Assembly (NCBI RefSeq): GCF_001465595.2
Contig: NZ_CP013481.2
Span: 806,001 to 870,000, forward strand
Origin: Pandoraea apista
Lineage (GTDB): Bacteria > Pseudomonadota > Gammaproteobacteria > Burkholderiales > Burkholderiaceae
Direction of reading: 5' to 3'
Length of the DNA stretch: 64,000 bases
This document shows positions 45,509 through 55,886 of this stretch, one piece after another. The translations under genes and the position numbers were made by a program. Each line of letters opens with the position of its first letter. Within the stretch, counting starts at the first letter, position 1. The notes below the pieces were generated by a model. The model was not told the origin of the DNA, ran no database searches, and worked only from the letters and a program-made list of their open reading frames with translations.

Positions 45509-47167
45509 TCAGTCGTTGGCGTAAATGTCGACGTCCTTGGTCTCCTTGATGAAGAGCATGCCGATGACGAACGTGATCAGGGCGATCACGATCGGGTACC
45601 AGAGGCCGGAGTAGATGTCGCCCTTGGCCGCCACGATGGCGAAGGCCGTGGCCGGCAGGAAGCCGCCGAACCAGCCGTTACCGATGTGATACGGCAACGA
45701 CATCGACGTGTAGCGGATACGCGTCGGGAACAGTTCCACCAGCATCGCCGCAATCGGGCCGTAGACCATCGTCACGAAGATCACGAGAATCGCGAGCAGA
45801 ACCACGACCATCGGCTTGTTCATCTGTGCCGGGTCGGCCTTCGGCGGATAGCCGTCAGCCTTGAGTGTGGCCGACATATCCGTTTCGAACGCCTTGGTCT
45901 TGTCCTTCGCGTCTGCCGCCTTGCCGTCCACCGACTGGATCACCTTGTCGCCGATTTTCACCGTCGCCATCGTGCCTGCCGGAGCCGCTTCGTTTTGATA
46001 GTTCAGACCGGCACGCGACAGATAGCTCTTCGCGATATCGCACGAACTGGTGAACTTCGACGTGCCCACCGGGTTGAACTGGAACGAGCACTCGTTCGGA
46101 TCGGCGATGACCGTGATCGGCGAGCGCGCGGTTGCCGCTTCGAGCGCCGGGTTGGCATAGTGCGTGAGCGCCTTGAAGATCGGGAAGTACAGCAGCGCAG
46201 CCAGCAGGCAGCCAGCCATGATGATCGGCTTGCGACCGATCTTGTCCGACAGGGCACCGAAGAACACGAAGAAGGGGCTGCCGATCAACAGGCCCAGTGC
46301 GACCATGATGTTCGCGGTGTTGCCGTCCACCTTGAGCACCTGTGTCATGAAGAACAGCGAGTAGAACTGGCCCGTGTACCACACGACCGCCTGACCCGCC
46401 GTCAGGCCGACCAGCGCCAGAATCACGATCTTCAGGTTCTTCCATTCGCCGAACGATTCCCGCAGCGGCGCCTTCGAGCCCTTGCCCTCGGCCTTCATGC
46501 GCTGGAACGCCGGCGATTCGCTCAGTTGCAGACGAATCCACAACGAGACGAGCAGCAGCACGATCGAGAGCACGAACGGAATACGCCAGCCCCACTCACC
46601 GAACGCCTCTTCACCCATCGCCATGCGGGTGCCGAGAATCACGAGCAGCGAGAGGAAGAGACCCAGCGTGGCAGTCGTCTGAATCCACGACGTATAGAAG
46701 CCGCGACGGCCGTGCGGGGCGTGCTCGGCCACATAAGTGGCAGCACCGCCGTATTCGCCACCCAGGGCCAGACCTTGCAGCAGACGCATCGCGATGAAGA
46801 TCACCGGTGCGGCAATCCCCCACGATGCGTAGCCCGGCAACAGACCGACCACCAGCGTGGAGAGACCCATCAACGTGATGGTCACAAGGAACGTGTACTT
46901 ACGGCCGACCAGGTCACCGATGCGGCCGAACACGATGGCGCCGAACGGACGCACCGCGAAGCCCGCCGCAAACGACAGCAGCGTGAAGATGAATGCCGCC
47001 GTCGGATTGATGCCCGAGAAGAAGTGTCTGCTGATGAAAGCGGCCAACGAACCGGCCAGATAAAAGTCGTACCACTCGAACACTGTGCCCAGCGACGACG
47101 CGAAGATGACCTTCCGTTCCTCTTTGGTCATCGGCGCATGCGTAGCGGCTGTCGTTGCAGTAGCCAT
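45509..47167 (-). CDS. MFS transporter, metabolite:H+ symporter (MHS) type
   Basis: 552-residue proton-coupled importer of the ProP/KgtP/ShiA branch. Diagnostic stretches: SSLGTVFEWYDFYLAGSLAA, RPFGAIVFGRIGDLVGRKYT, GLALGGEYGGAATYVAEHAP and ELFPTRIRYTSMSLPYHIGN. It is ~110 residues longer than the ~430-residue norm because of an insertion at about 335-447 between membrane segments, with two Cys residues and a Lys/Asp-rich part. Substrate unknown. Confidence 0.92.
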   Translation of the reverse strand: MATATTAATHAPMTKEERKVIFASSLGTVFEWYDFYLAGSLAAFISRHFFSGINPTAAFIFTLLSFAAGFAVRPFGAIVFGRIGDLVGRKYTFLVTITLMGLSTLVVGLLPGYASWGIAAPVIFIAMRLLQGLALGGEYGGAATYVAEHAPHGRRGFYTSWIQTTATLGLFLSLLVILGTRMAMGEEAFGEWGWRIPFVLSIVLLLVSLWIRLQLSESPAFQRMKAEGKGSKAPLRESFGEWKNLKIVILALVGLTAGQAVVWYTGQFYSLFFMTQVLKVDGNTANIMVALGLLIGSPFFVFFGALSDKIGRKPIIMAGCLLAALLYFPIFKALTHYANPALEAATARSPITVIADPNECSFQFNPVGTSKFTSSCDIAKSYLSRAGLNYQNEAAPAGTMATVKIGDKVIQSVDGKAADAKDKTKAFETDMSATLKADGYPPKADPAQMNKPMVVVLLAILVIFVTMVYGPIAAMLVELFPTRIRYTSMSLPYHIGNGWFGGFLPATAFAIVAAKGDIYSGLWYPIVIALITFVIGMLFIKETKDVDIYAND

Positions 47168-47338
47168 GCGGTTGTCTCCTGTAATGTAAGCACGCCCCTG
47201 GGTCGTGCCCGGGCCGTTGCAACTGATTATTGGAGGACAACCTTACCGCCGTCTGACGCCAAACTGACTCGAACCTTACGTTGCTAGGGACTTACCCTCG
47301 ACTTTGGTATGAAATCGACCGCGTTTCGCGTGTTTTCG

Positions 47339-49000
47339 TCATGCATGCGGGTTTTCGATAGGCGCGTCTGCGAGCGGGAATGTCACCCGGATGAGCGTGC
47401 CGGTTGCTTCGGGGTGCTGGGCGTCGACATGGTCGAGCACGCTTACATCGCCCCGATGAATCTGAACGATCTCACGCACGATGGCCAGCCCCAGACCGCT
47501 GCCATCGCTGTCGCTGCCGAGAATGCGATAGAAGCGCTCGAACACGCGCGGACGCTCCGCTGCCGGAATGCCCGGTCCCGTGTCTTCCACCTCGAGATGG
47601 ATGAAGCCGTCCGACGCCTCGTGCCGCAGGCGAACCGTGACTTTGCCGCCCGGTGGCGTGTAGCGGATCGCGTTGTCGATCAGATTGTTGAGCAGTTCGC
47701 GCAGCATCACCGGTTGGCCCGACAGATGCACCGGGAACGGCGGCTCCTCGAAGCCAAGGTCGATCCGTTTGGCGAAGGCCGCCTGGAACCAGTCCTGCAT
47801 GGCACTGCGGGCGAGCACGCTGAGGTTGACCGGCGTGAAGGCGGCGGCGTCGTTCGCGCTGTTCTCTGCACGGGCCAGCGCCAGCAACTGATTGACGAGA
47901 CGCGCCGCCTGTTCGGAACTCACCGCGATTTGCGAGAGCGAACGGCGTAGTTCGTCAGGAGATGTCTGACGCAAGGCGAGTTCCGCTTGCATGCGCAGTC
48001 CGGCCAGCGGTGTCTTGAGCTGGTGAGCGGCGTCGGCGATAAAGCGCTGCTGGAGCTTCATGTTCTGTTCGAGCCGTCCGAGCAGATCGTTCAGCGAGCC
48101 CACGAGCGGCGCGATCTCCGGCGGCGCCTGTCGCGCTTCGAGCGGTGACAGATCGTCGGGGCGTCGGGCGCGAATGTGTTCCTGCAAGGCATGCAGCGGC
48201 GCGAGACCGCGCGACAGACCGAACCATACGAGGATGATGGCCAGCGGCAGAATCACAAACTGCGGCAGGATCACGCCTTTGATGATTTCGTTCGCCAGTT
48301 GACTGCGCTTGTCGAGTGTCTCTGCAACCTGCACGAGCGCCATGCTGCCCGGCGGCGCTATGCGGGGCAGATCGACATAGGTGAACGCGACGCGGATGTC
48401 GTTGCCGCCGACGCTTTCGTCTCGAAACTGCACGACACCCGGCTGCGGGCGATCATCTTCATGCGGCAAGGGGAGTTCCGCCGTGCCGGCCACCAGTTCC
48501 CCCTTCGCCCCGAGTACCTGGAAGTAGACGCTGTCGGTGGCGTCGGCGCGCAGCAGATCGCGCGCGGGCATGGGGAGTGTCAACGTGACTTGTCCACGAT
48601 CCGAGTGCACTTGCTGGGCGAGCACGTAAGTATTGGTCTCGAGCGCCCGGTCGAACGGGCCGTTGGCAATCGATTTCGCGACGAGATACGTCACGGCAAT
48701 GCTCATCGGCCAGAGCAGCAGCAGCGGCGCGAGCATCCAGTCGAGGATCTCGCCGAAAAGCGAGCGCGGCGGCGGCTCGGCCTCGCGCTCGAGCGGCGCG
48801 CCGAAGCCCGGTCGCACGAAAGGATCGGCGTAGGGATCGAACGGGTCGGTGTCGTCGGTCGGCGAGGCGGCCGCGTTGGGTGCGTTGGACGTGTCGGCGC
48901 CGCGTCTTGCGGACACGCCGTCTGCCGACTGCACTGGAGGAGACGAGGCGTCCGGGTCCGCTAGGGTGGCGCGATGGTGGTGGCGAAAGCTCAGACGCAT
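47339..49000 (-). CDS. Sensor histidine kinase (TctE/QseC-like)
   Basis: 553 residues. A long Pro/Ala/Asp-rich cytoplasmic N-terminus (~95 residues) precedes TM1 (LAPLLLLWPMSIAVTYLV), a periplasmic 2CSK-type sensor region (~120-240), TM2, HAMP-like linker, H-box FIADAAHQLKTPLAGL (His ~327) and an ATPase domain (NLIDNAIRYTPPGG, DTGPGIPAAERPRVFERFYR, GSGLGLAIV). Pairs with the response regulator 50 bases upstream. Stimulus unknown; the TctE group often senses tricarboxylates. Confidence 0.93.
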   Translation of the reverse strand: MRLSFRHHHRATLADPDASSPPVQSADGVSARRGADTSNAPNAAASPTDDTDPFDPYADPFVRPGFGAPLEREAEPPPRSLFGEILDWMLAPLLLLWPMSIAVTYLVAKSIANGPFDRALETNTYVLAQQVHSDRGQVTLTLPMPARDLLRADATDSVYFQVLGAKGELVAGTAELPLPHEDDRPQPGVVQFRDESVGGNDIRVAFTYVDLPRIAPPGSMALVQVAETLDKRSQLANEIIKGVILPQFVILPLAIILVWFGLSRGLAPLHALQEHIRARRPDDLSPLEARQAPPEIAPLVGSLNDLLGRLEQNMKLQQRFIADAAHQLKTPLAGLRMQAELALRQTSPDELRRSLSQIAVSSEQAARLVNQLLALARAENSANDAAAFTPVNLSVLARSAMQDWFQAAFAKRIDLGFEEPPFPVHLSGQPVMLRELLNNLIDNAIRYTPPGGKVTVRLRHEASDGFIHLEVEDTGPGIPAAERPRVFERFYRILGSDSDGSGLGLAIVREIVQIHRGDVSVLDHVDAQHPEATGTLIRVTFPLADAPIENPHA

Positions 49001-49050
49001 CGGACGGGAAGACTAAAGAGGCTGGAACGGCTGACGCCGCAAGCGACGCA

Positions 49051-49740
49051 CTAGGCCGCGTTGGCGGGCGCGGCGGCCGGCTTCTCCAGACAATACCCCA
49101 ACCCACGGATCGTGGCGATGCGTACGCCGCTGGGCTCGATCTTCTTGCGCAGCCGATGCATGTACACCTCGATGGCGTTGTTGCTGACCTCTTCACCCCA
49201 ACCGCACAGATGATCGACGAGTTGCTCCTTGGAGACCAGCCGGCCGGTACGCAGCAGCAGGACTTCGAGCAATTCGAGTTCACGGGCAGACAGGTCGAGC
49301 ATTTGCTCGTTGATGTAGGCGGTGCGTCCGACCTGATCGAAACTGAGCGGTCCGTGGCGAATGACCGTGGAGCCGCCGCCCGCGCCTCGCCGGGTCAACG
49401 CACGCACGCGGGCTTCGAGTTCGGCCAGCGCGAAGGGCTTGGCCATGTAGTCGTCTGCGCCGAGATCGAGACCCTTAACGCGGGCATCGACGCTGTCGGA
49501 TGCCGTCAGAATCAATACGGGCAGATGGGAATTACGGGCGCGCAGCCGGCGCAGAACTTCGTGACCGGGCAGGCGTGGCAAACCGAGGTCGAGAATCAGC
49601 AGATCGAACGTCTGGGCGGAGAGCGCGGAGTCGGCTTCAAGCCCCGTCTTGACGTGATCGACGGCGTAGCCCCCCTGACGCAGCGAGCGGGTCAGGGCGT
49701 CAGCCAGAATGCTGTCATCCTCTGCGATGAGAATTCGCAT
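49051..49740 (-). CDS. OmpR-family response regulator (TctD/QseB-like)
   Basis: 229 residues. The receiver domain has acidic pocket EDD at 7-9, phospho-acceptor D51 (LLILDLGLP) and Lys in YMAKPFALAELEARV. The winged-helix DNA-binding domain runs from ~130 (LDLSARELELLEVLLLRTGR; EVYMHRLRKKIEPSGVRIAT). First gene of a regulator-kinase operon, divergent from recA. ATG 49740. Confidence 0.95.
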   Translation of the reverse strand: MRILIAEDDSILADALTRSLRQGGYAVDHVKTGLEADSALSAQTFDLLILDLGLPRLPGHEVLRRLRARNSHLPVLILTASDSVDARVKGLDLGADDYMAKPFALAELEARVRALTRRGAGGGSTVIRHGPLSFDQVGRTAYINEQMLDLSARELELLEVLLLRTGRLVSKEQLVDHLCGWGEEVSNNAIEVYMHRLRKKIEPSGVRIATIRGLGYCLEKPAAAPANAA

Positions 49741-49868
49741 GGGCGTGATAGGCTTGTGTAGGCACCGTCGCCTGACGGCAGCGGTGTGTCTCCTGTGATG
49801 TTGCGGCGCGTGGTTCGCGGCTTTTTTTGTCGTTTCGGCGCTTTCGGACAACAGGCACTTGCAAAGAG

Positions 49869-49888
49869 CACTGGTTTTTTATACAGTA
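49869..49888 (+). promoter_or_regulatory. LexA (SOS) box of recA
   Basis: CTGGTTTTTTATACAG matches CTG-N10-CAG, with an AT-rich core as in the E. coli consensus. It is ~55 bases before the recA ATG. Confidence 0.85.
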
Positions 49889-49942
49889 CTGGCATTCACG
49901 CCTCACTCGAGCCGTCTCGCTCATCATATCAAAGGACGATTC

Positions 49943-51007
49943 ATGGAAGAAAGCAAGAAAGGGTCTGCCAATCTGTCGGCCGAGAAAGGCAAGGCGCTTG
50001 CCGCCGCCCTCGCGCAGATCGAAAAGCAATTCGGCAAGGGCTCGATCATGCGTCTGGGCGACGGCGAGGTCGAAGCGGACATCCAGGTCGTCTCGACCGG
50101 CTCGCTGGGCCTGGACATCGCGCTTGGCGTGGGTGGCCTGCCGCGCGGCCGCGTGATCGAAATCTACGGACCGGAATCGTCGGGTAAGACCACGCTGACG
50201 CTGCAAGTCGTGGCTGAAATGCAGAAAATCGGCGGCACCTGCGCGTTCATCGACGCAGAGCACGCCCTCGACGTCGGATACGCAAGCAAGTTGGGCGTCT
50301 CGGTGCCGGATCTGCTGATCTCGCAGCCGGACACGGGCGAGCAGGCGTTGGAAATCGCCGATGCGCTGGTGCGCTCGGGCTCGATCGACCTCATCATCAT
50401 CGACTCGGTCGCGGCGCTGGTGCCGAAGGCCGAAATCGAAGGTGAGATGGGCGATTCGTTGCCGGGTCTGCAAGCACGTCTGATGTCTCAGGCTCTGCGT
50501 AAGCTGACTGGCACCATCAAGCGTACGAACAGCACGGTGATCTTCATCAACCAGATTCGTATGAAGATCGGTGTGATGTTCGGCAATCCGGAAACCACGA
50601 CGGGCGGCAATGCGCTGAAGTTCTACTCGTCGGTGCGTCTGGACATTCGCCGTATCGGTTCGATCAAGAAGGGTGACGAGGTCGTCGGTAACGAAACCCG
50701 CGTCAAGGTCGTCAAGAACAAGGTCTCGCCGCCGTTCCGCGAAGCCATCTTCGATATCTTGTACGGTCAGGGGATCTCGCGCGAAGGCGAAATCATCGAT
50801 CTGGGCGTGAACGCCAAGATCGTCGAAAAAGCCGGCGCCTGGTACAGCTACAACGGTGAAAAGATCGGTCAGGGCAAGGACAACGCGCGTGAGTTCCTGC
50901 GTGAAAATCCGGAGATTGCCCACGAGATCGAAAACAAGGTGCGTGCATCGCTCGGCGTGACGGCGATCAACGAGACCGGCGAGATCGAAGAACAAGACGA
51001 GGCCTGA
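49943..51007 (+). CDS. recA: Recombinase RecA
   Basis: 354-residue RecA: ATP-dependent strand exchange and LexA co-protease. Walker [10 protein letters not shown], the MAW-like segment [20 protein letters not shown], loop L2 [20 protein letters not shown] and an acidic C-terminus ([12 protein letters not shown]) are present. AAAGGA precedes the ATG at 49943. A LexA box upstream indicates SOS control; recX follows downstream. Confidence 0.99.
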   Translation: MEESKKGSANLSAEKGKALAAALAQIEKQFGKGSIMRLGDGEVEADIQVVSTGSLGLDIALGVGGLPRGRVIEIYGPESSGKTTLTLQVVAEMQKIGGTCAFIDAEHALDVGYASKLGVSVPDLLISQPDTGEQALEIADALVRSGSIDLIIIDSVAALVPKAEIEGEMGDSLPGLQARLMSQALRKLTGTIKRTNSTVIFINQIRMKIGVMFGNPETTTGGNALKFYSSVRLDIRRIGSIKKGDEVVGNETRVKVVKNKVSPPFREAIFDILYGQGISREGEIIDLGVNAKIVEKAGAWYSYNGEKIGQGKDNAREFLRENPEIAHEIENKVRASLGVTAINETGEIEEQDEA

Positions 51008-51022
51008 TAGCCTCCGCTTCGG

Positions 51023-51064
51023 AACGGCAACGCGAAGCCTTGCGGCGTCGCGTTGCCGTTTTTG
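51023..51064 (+). terminator. Intrinsic terminator between recA and recX
   Basis: AACGGCAACGCGA and TCGCGTTGCCGTT form a 13-bp stem followed by TTTG. It would make recX expression depend on readthrough, a known way to keep RecX below RecA. Confidence 0.85.
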
Positions 51065-51101
51065 TTTTCTAGTTCAGTCCTGATTGCGCCACGATGACGT
51101 C

Positions 51102-51647
51102 ATGATCAATCGCCGTCCTCCCCGAGACCCGGAGGTACCGCCGCCCCCACCGGGGGACGAGGCCGTTTCGGTCAAGCGATCGCGCAAGCCCGTGCTCAGC
51201 CTCAAGGCGCGTGCGCTCTCTTATCTTGCGCGTCGGGAATACAGCCGGACTGAGCTGCGCCGCAAGCTCGTGCCGTTCGCCGATGCCGAGGACCCCGAAG
51301 CGCTCGATCGCGTGCTCGACAGTCTTGAGCAAGAGCGTTGGCTGTCCAACGAACGGTTTGCGGAAAGTGTGGTGAACCGGCGTGCATCGCGTATGGGCAC
51401 GACACGTATCGTCAACGAACTCAAACAACATCAGGTCGACGCCGAGACAGTCGCGGCCCTCTCGGAACAGTTGCGGAGTACGGAACTGGCGCGTGCCCGT
51501 GCCGTATGGCAAAAGAAGTTCGGCGAGGTCGCCACCACGCCCGAAGCGCGTGCCAAGCAGATGCGCTTTCTCGCTTCGCGCGGTTTTTCACGTACCGTTA
51601 TCAGCAAAATCGTACGTGGTGCCGACGAATTTTCGGACGATTTTTAA
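51102..51647 (+). CDS. recX: Regulatory protein RecX
   Basis: 181-residue modulator that caps RecA filaments. After a Pro-rich N-terminus come the three-helix repeats: LSLKARALSYLARREYSRTE, DRVLDSLEQERWLSNERFAE and FGEVATTPEARAKQMRFLAS, ending in RGFSRTVISKIVRG. ATG 51102 is preferred over a TTG 18 bases earlier. Position after recA confirms the call. Confidence 0.95.
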   Translation: MINRRPPRDPEVPPPPPGDEAVSVKRSRKPVLSLKARALSYLARREYSRTELRRKLVPFADAEDPEALDRVLDSLEQERWLSNERFAESVVNRRASRMGTTRIVNELKQHQVDAETVAALSEQLRSTELARARAVWQKKFGEVATTPEARAKQMRFLASRGFSRTVISKIVRGADEFSDDF

Positions 51648-51956
51648 CGCACGTTGCATCACTTTCGTGATGGATGTGCAGTCATTCATCGTTAAAGCGA
51701 CGACGTTGCCACCCAACGGGCAACCCGCATGAATGCTGGAGTGACAAGACGATGAATCTCGCGTGACGCGTCGCGCCACGGTTATCGCGATATGGCATCG
51801 CACCATGCGTCCGTCGATGTCGAGATTTCGATAACCCGACCGATGGGTCGGGTAATGAGGCCTTATGCAGCGGGGTTCTGCTGCGCTGCGGCAGAGTGTG
51901 CCGTGGCCTATGCTAGAATCAAGATCTTTCTGCGTTCATGCATTGCACACTCTCGC
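51648..51956. other. Intergenic region between recX and the DUF2889 gene
   Basis: About 310 bases. Holds a hairpin with 8-bp arms ACCCGACC/GGTCGGGT (51834-51853) and an extended -10-like TATGCTAGAAT near 51912, a possible promoter for the downstream DUF2889-sucCD unit. No gene seen. Confidence 0.4.
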
Positions 51957-52643
51957 ATGCCGCTCTCTGAGCCTGCCTCTCGTACCCTGCGTCACCGCCG
52001 CACGATCGCTGTCGAAGCGTATTCGCGCGAGGATGGCCTATGGGACATCGAAGCCCGTCTAACCGATCATAAGGATCGGGATTTTGCATTGGCGACGGGC
52101 CTTCGCAAGGAAGGGACGCCAATTCACGAGCTTTGGCTGCGGTTGACGATCGATGAGAATTTCGAGGTGCATGATGCCGAGGCCGTTTCCGACTGGGTGC
52201 CCTATCCTGGCATTTGCGATCAGATCGGCACCGAATACCGTCAGTTGATCGGTCTTAACCTGCGACGCGGCTTTCGGCACGCGGTTCGCGAGCGCCTTGG
52301 CGGCGCGGCAGGTTGTACCCATCTGACAGAACTTTGCAGTGTCCTGCCTACGGCAGCGATTCAGGCCTTTGCCGGGGTGGTGATTCATACCCCCGATACA
52401 GCGCTCAAGGCCGCCAACGATGCCGAGACTTCGGTACCTCCTTTCCAACTCGGACATTGTCACGCCTTGCGGTTTGATGGCGAGGCAGTGCGCCGGTTTT
52501 ACCCGCGCTGGTTCAACGGCCGCGCAAACGATCGAGCGAACGAGCCCACGACGCCCGCCACAACAGAAGCGGTGCGCGATGGTGCCTCGACTCGCAAGCT
52601 CGAACCCAAACTTCCAACTCAGCAAGAAGGGAATCACGCATGA
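51957..52643 (+). CDS. DUF2889 domain protein
   Basis: 228-residue protein of unknown function. The N-terminal part [20 protein letters not shown] followed by LTDHKDRDF is the DUF2889 signature; [20 protein letters not shown], with TGCxHLTEL-like [19 protein letters not shown], continues it. ATG 51957 matches the family start; longer frames do not. The stop overlaps the sucC ATG (ATGA), so it is co-translated with sucCD. Confidence 0.88.
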   Translation: MPLSEPASRTLRHRRTIAVEAYSREDGLWDIEARLTDHKDRDFALATGLRKEGTPIHELWLRLTIDENFEVHDAEAVSDWVPYPGICDQIGTEYRQLIGLNLRRGFRHAVRERLGGAAGCTHLTELCSVLPTAAIQAFAGVVIHTPDTALKAANDAETSVPPFQLGHCHALRFDGEAVRRFYPRWFNGRANDRANEPTTPATTEAVRDGASTRKLEPKLPTQQEGNHA

Positions 52644-53806
52644 AGATTCATGAGTATCAAGGCAAGGAAATCCTCCGAAAATTCGGAGTCGCGGTGCCCC
52701 GCGGCATTCCGGCGTTTTCCGTGGACGAGGCCGTGAAGGCAGCCGAAGAACTCGGCGGTCCGGTTTGGGTGGTCAAGGCCCAGATTCACGCAGGCGGTCG
52801 CGGTAAGGGCGGCGGCGTGAAGGTTGCCAAGTCGATCGAGCAAGTGCGCGAATACGCCAGCCAGATCCTCGGCATGCAACTGGTCACGCACCAGACCGGT
52901 CCGGAAGGTCAGAAGGTCAATCGCCTGCTGATCGAAGAAGGCGCCGACATCAAGAACGAACTGTACGTCAGCCTGGTGGTCGACCGCATCTCGCAAAAGA
53001 TCGTGCTGATGGGTTCGAGCGAAGGCGGCATGGACATCGAAGAAGTCGCCGAAAAGCACCCGGAACTGATCCACAAGGTCATCGTTGAGCCGTCCGTTGG
53101 TCTGACCGACGCGCAAGCCGACGATCTGGCCAAGAAGATCGGCATTCCCGATGCTTCGATCTCGCAAGCCCGCACGATTCTGCAAGGTCTGTACAAGGCC
53201 TTCTGGGAAACGGACGCCTCGCTGGCCGAAATCAACCCGCTGAACGTGAGCAGCAACGGCACGGTCACCGCCCTGGACGCCAAGTTCAACTTCGATTCGA
53301 ACGCCCTGTTCCGTCACCCGGAAATCGTTGCGTACCGCGACCTGGACGAAGAAGACCCGGCTGAAGTCGAAGCCTCGAAGTTCGATCTGGCTTACATCTC
53401 GCTCGACGGCAACATCGGTTGTCTGGTGAACGGTGCCGGTCTGGCCATGGCCACGATGGACACCATCAAGCTGTTCGGCGGCGAGCCGGCAAACTTCCTG
53501 GACGTGGGCGGTGGCGCCACGACCGAGAAGGTCACCGAAGCGTTCAAGATCATGCTGAAGAACCCGAACCTGACCGCCATTCTGGTCAACATCTTCGGCG
53601 GCATCATGCGTTGCGATGTGATCGCCGAAGGCGTGATCGCAGCCTCGAAGGCCGTCTCGCTGAAGGTGCCGCTGGTCGTGCGCATGAAGGGCACGAACGA
53701 GGACCTGGGCAAGAAGATGCTCGCCGAATCCGGCCTGCCGATCATCTCTGCGGACAGCATGGAAGAAGCTGCCCAGAAGGTTGTCGCGGCTGCCGCAGGC
53801 AAGTAA
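52640..53806 (+). CDS. sucC: Succinate-CoA ligase, beta subunit
   Basis: 388-residue subunit with an N-terminal ATP-grasp domain ([35 protein letters not shown]) and a C-terminal CoA-ligase domain ([37 protein letters not shown]). Forms succinyl-CoA synthetase of the TCA cycle with SucD. Strong RBS (AAGAAGGGA). Confidence 0.98.
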   Translation: MKIHEYQGKEILRKFGVAVPRGIPAFSVDEAVKAAEELGGPVWVVKAQIHAGGRGKGGGVKVAKSIEQVREYASQILGMQLVTHQTGPEGQKVNRLLIEEGADIKNELYVSLVVDRISQKIVLMGSSEGGMDIEEVAEKHPELIHKVIVEPSVGLTDAQADDLAKKIGIPDASISQARTILQGLYKAFWETDASLAEINPLNVSSNGTVTALDAKFNFDSNALFRHPEIVAYRDLDEEDPAEVEASKFDLAYISLDGNIGCLVNGAGLAMATMDTIKLFGGEPANFLDVGGGATTEKVTEAFKIMLKNPNLTAILVNIFGGIMRCDVIAEGVIAASKAVSLKVPLVVRMKGTNEDLGKKMLAESGLPIISADSMEEAAQKVVAAAAGK

Positions 53807-53890
53807 CCAGAACAGTCGAAGCCGCAGCGGCGTGCCGCCCTCAGGGGTTGCGCGAATGCTGCCCGGCAACCGGATGAAGGAAATCAAGCA

Positions 53891-54772
53891 ATGTCGATTC
53901 TGATCAACAAAGATACAAAGGTCATCACCCAGGGTATCACTGGCAAAACCGGCCAGTTCCATACCCGCATGTGCCGCGAATACGCGAACGGCAAGAACGC
54001 GTTCGTCGCTGGCGTGAACCCGAAGAAGGCTGGCGAAGACTTCGAGGGCATTCCCATTTTCGGTTCGGTCAAGGACGCCAAGCAACAGACCGGCGCGACC
54101 GTGTCGGTGATCTACGTGCCGCCCGCAGGCGCGGCCGCCGCGATCTGGGAAGCCGTCGAGGCCGACCTGGATCTGGCGATCTGTATCACGGAAGGTATCC
54201 CCGTTCGTGACATGATCGAAGTGAAGGACCGTATGCGTCGCGAAGGTCGCAAGACCCTGCTGCTCGGCCCGAACTGCCCGGGCGTGATCACGCCGGACGA
54301 ACTGAAGATCGGCATCATGCCGGGTCACATCCACAAGAAGGGTCGTATCGGCGTGGTGTCGCGTTCGGGCACCCTGACGTACGAAGCCGTGGGTCAGCTG
54401 ACCGCGCTGGGTCTGGGCCAGTCGACCGCCGTTGGTATCGGTGGCGACCCGATCAACGGTCTGAAGCACATCGACGTCATGCAGATGTTCAACGACGATC
54501 CGGATACGGACGCCGTGATCATGATCGGTGAAATCGGTGGCCCGGACGAAGCGACGGCCGCCGAGTGGATCAAGGGCAACATGAAGAAGCCGGTCGTCGG
54601 CTTCATCGCAGGCGTGACGGCGCCCCCGGGCAAGCGCATGGGCCACGCCGGCGCGCTGATCTCGGGCGGTGCCGATACCGCCGAAGCCAAGCTGGAAATC
54701 ATGGACGCCTGCGGTATCAAGGTGACCCGTAATCCGTCGGAAATGGGCCGCCTGCTCAAGGCTGCGCTGTAA
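53891..54772 (+). CDS. sucD: Succinate-CoA ligase, alpha subunit
   Basis: 293 residues. CoA-binding domain ([20 protein letters not shown]) and ligase domain with the phospho-accepting His in [20 protein letters not shown]. It lies 84 bases after sucC. Confidence 0.98.
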   Translation: MSILINKDTKVITQGITGKTGQFHTRMCREYANGKNAFVAGVNPKKAGEDFEGIPIFGSVKDAKQQTGATVSVIYVPPAGAAAAIWEAVEADLDLAICITEGIPVRDMIEVKDRMRREGRKTLLLGPNCPGVITPDELKIGIMPGHIHKKGRIGVVSRSGTLTYEAVGQLTALGLGQSTAVGIGGDPINGLKHIDVMQMFNDDPDTDAVIMIGEIGGPDEATAAEWIKGNMKKPVVGFIAGVTAPPGKRMGHAGALISGGADTAEAKLEIMDACGIKVTRNPSEMGRLLKAAL

Positions 54773-54830
54773 TTCCCGCCGGATGACCGCATCGCGGCCG
54801 CTGGAACCGGCGGCTGTGTAATCGGTCAGG

Positions 54831-54855
54831 AAAAAGGGAGCTCGGAGCATCGGGC
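54831..54855. terminator. Terminator after sucD
   Basis: AAAAAGGGAGC...GCTCCCTTTTTT, usable in both directions. Confidence 0.92.
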
Positions 54856-54928
54856 TCCCTTTTTTGCTATTGCGTTTCCTAAGTCATTCGTTTGACTCGT
54901 CTTATTCGTTCCCGAGGATATTCCCGCC

Positions 54929-55657
54929 ATGCTTGCGTTTTTTGCCGAGCTGAACTGGGCCGCGGTCCTGCAGATCATCATGATCGACATCCTGCTGGGT
55001 GGCGACAATGCCGTGGTGATCGCGCTCGCCTGCCGCAACCTGCCGGCCAAGCAACGGTTGCAGGGAATCATGTGGGGAACGGTGGGCGCCATCGTGTTGC
55101 GCGTGATTCTGATCGCGTTCGCCGTGACGCTGCTTGCGGTGCCGTATCTCAAGGCACTGGGTGGCCTGCTATTGCTCTGGATCGGCACCAAGCTGCTGGT
55201 ACCCGACCAAGACGCTCATGACAGCGTAAAGCCGGCCGACAAGCTCTGGACCGCCATCAAGACCATCATCGTGGCCGATCTGGTGATGAGCATCGATAAC
55301 GTGATCGCGATTGCCGGTGCGGCAGAAGGAGCTGCCGATCATCATCAACTGCCGCTTGTGATCTTCGGTCTGCTCGTGAGCATTCCGCTTATTGTCTGGG
55401 GCTCGCAACTGGTGCTCAAGGCCCTCGACCGGTTTCCGTTTATCGTCATGGCGGGCGCTGCACTGCTCGGCTGGATTGCGGGCGGCCTGATCGTCTCTGA
55501 CCCGGGCATCGGGCACTTGTTGCGCCTGCCGGGGGCTGCCGCCGACTACACACACTACTTGGCGTCCGGTATCGGCGCCGTGCTGGTCGTAGTGCTGGGG
55601 CTCATACTCAAGCGCCGTAGCGAGGCACGTCAATTGCGTGCAACCTCTTCGGAATAA
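54929..55657 (+). CDS. TerC family protein (YjbE type)
   Basis: 242 residues with about seven hydrophobic segments and two family motifs, MIDILLGGDNAVVIALACRN and VADLVMSIDNVIAIAGAAEG. It belongs to the shorter YjbE/YkoY branch, unlike the TerC protein at 39599. Likely metal (Mn) export or metalation; no riboswitch core is visible upstream. Confidence 0.92.
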   Translation: MLAFFAELNWAAVLQIIMIDILLGGDNAVVIALACRNLPAKQRLQGIMWGTVGAIVLRVILIAFAVTLLAVPYLKALGGLLLLWIGTKLLVPDQDAHDSVKPADKLWTAIKTIIVADLVMSIDNVIAIAGAAEGAADHHQLPLVIFGLLVSIPLIVWGSQLVLKALDRFPFIVMAGAALLGWIAGGLIVSDPGIGHLLRLPGAAADYTHYLASGIGAVLVVVLGLILKRRSEARQLRATSSE

Positions 55658-55886
55658 TCGAGTCCATTGCCGGGACTGCCGTTCTTGGTCGCTGGTGACT
55701 TTCCCGGGAGAATTGCTCCCCGATCGGACGAATCGTCCTGCCTTGGATTAGGACGATTCTCCCACCCGTACGGCTCCGCCCGATTTTGATCTGCGGCAGG
55801 GCGTTTGCCGTTGGGGCTGTGGCATACTCCGCCCACTTCCCCCCGATGTCCCTTTTGTTTTCATTGTTTTCGCAGGGAGTTACACA

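Noticed and set aside
52634..54850. 738-codon open frame antisense to sucC-sucD
   Set aside because: It spans two well-conserved genes and their spacer; composition is that of a GC-rich mirror frame.
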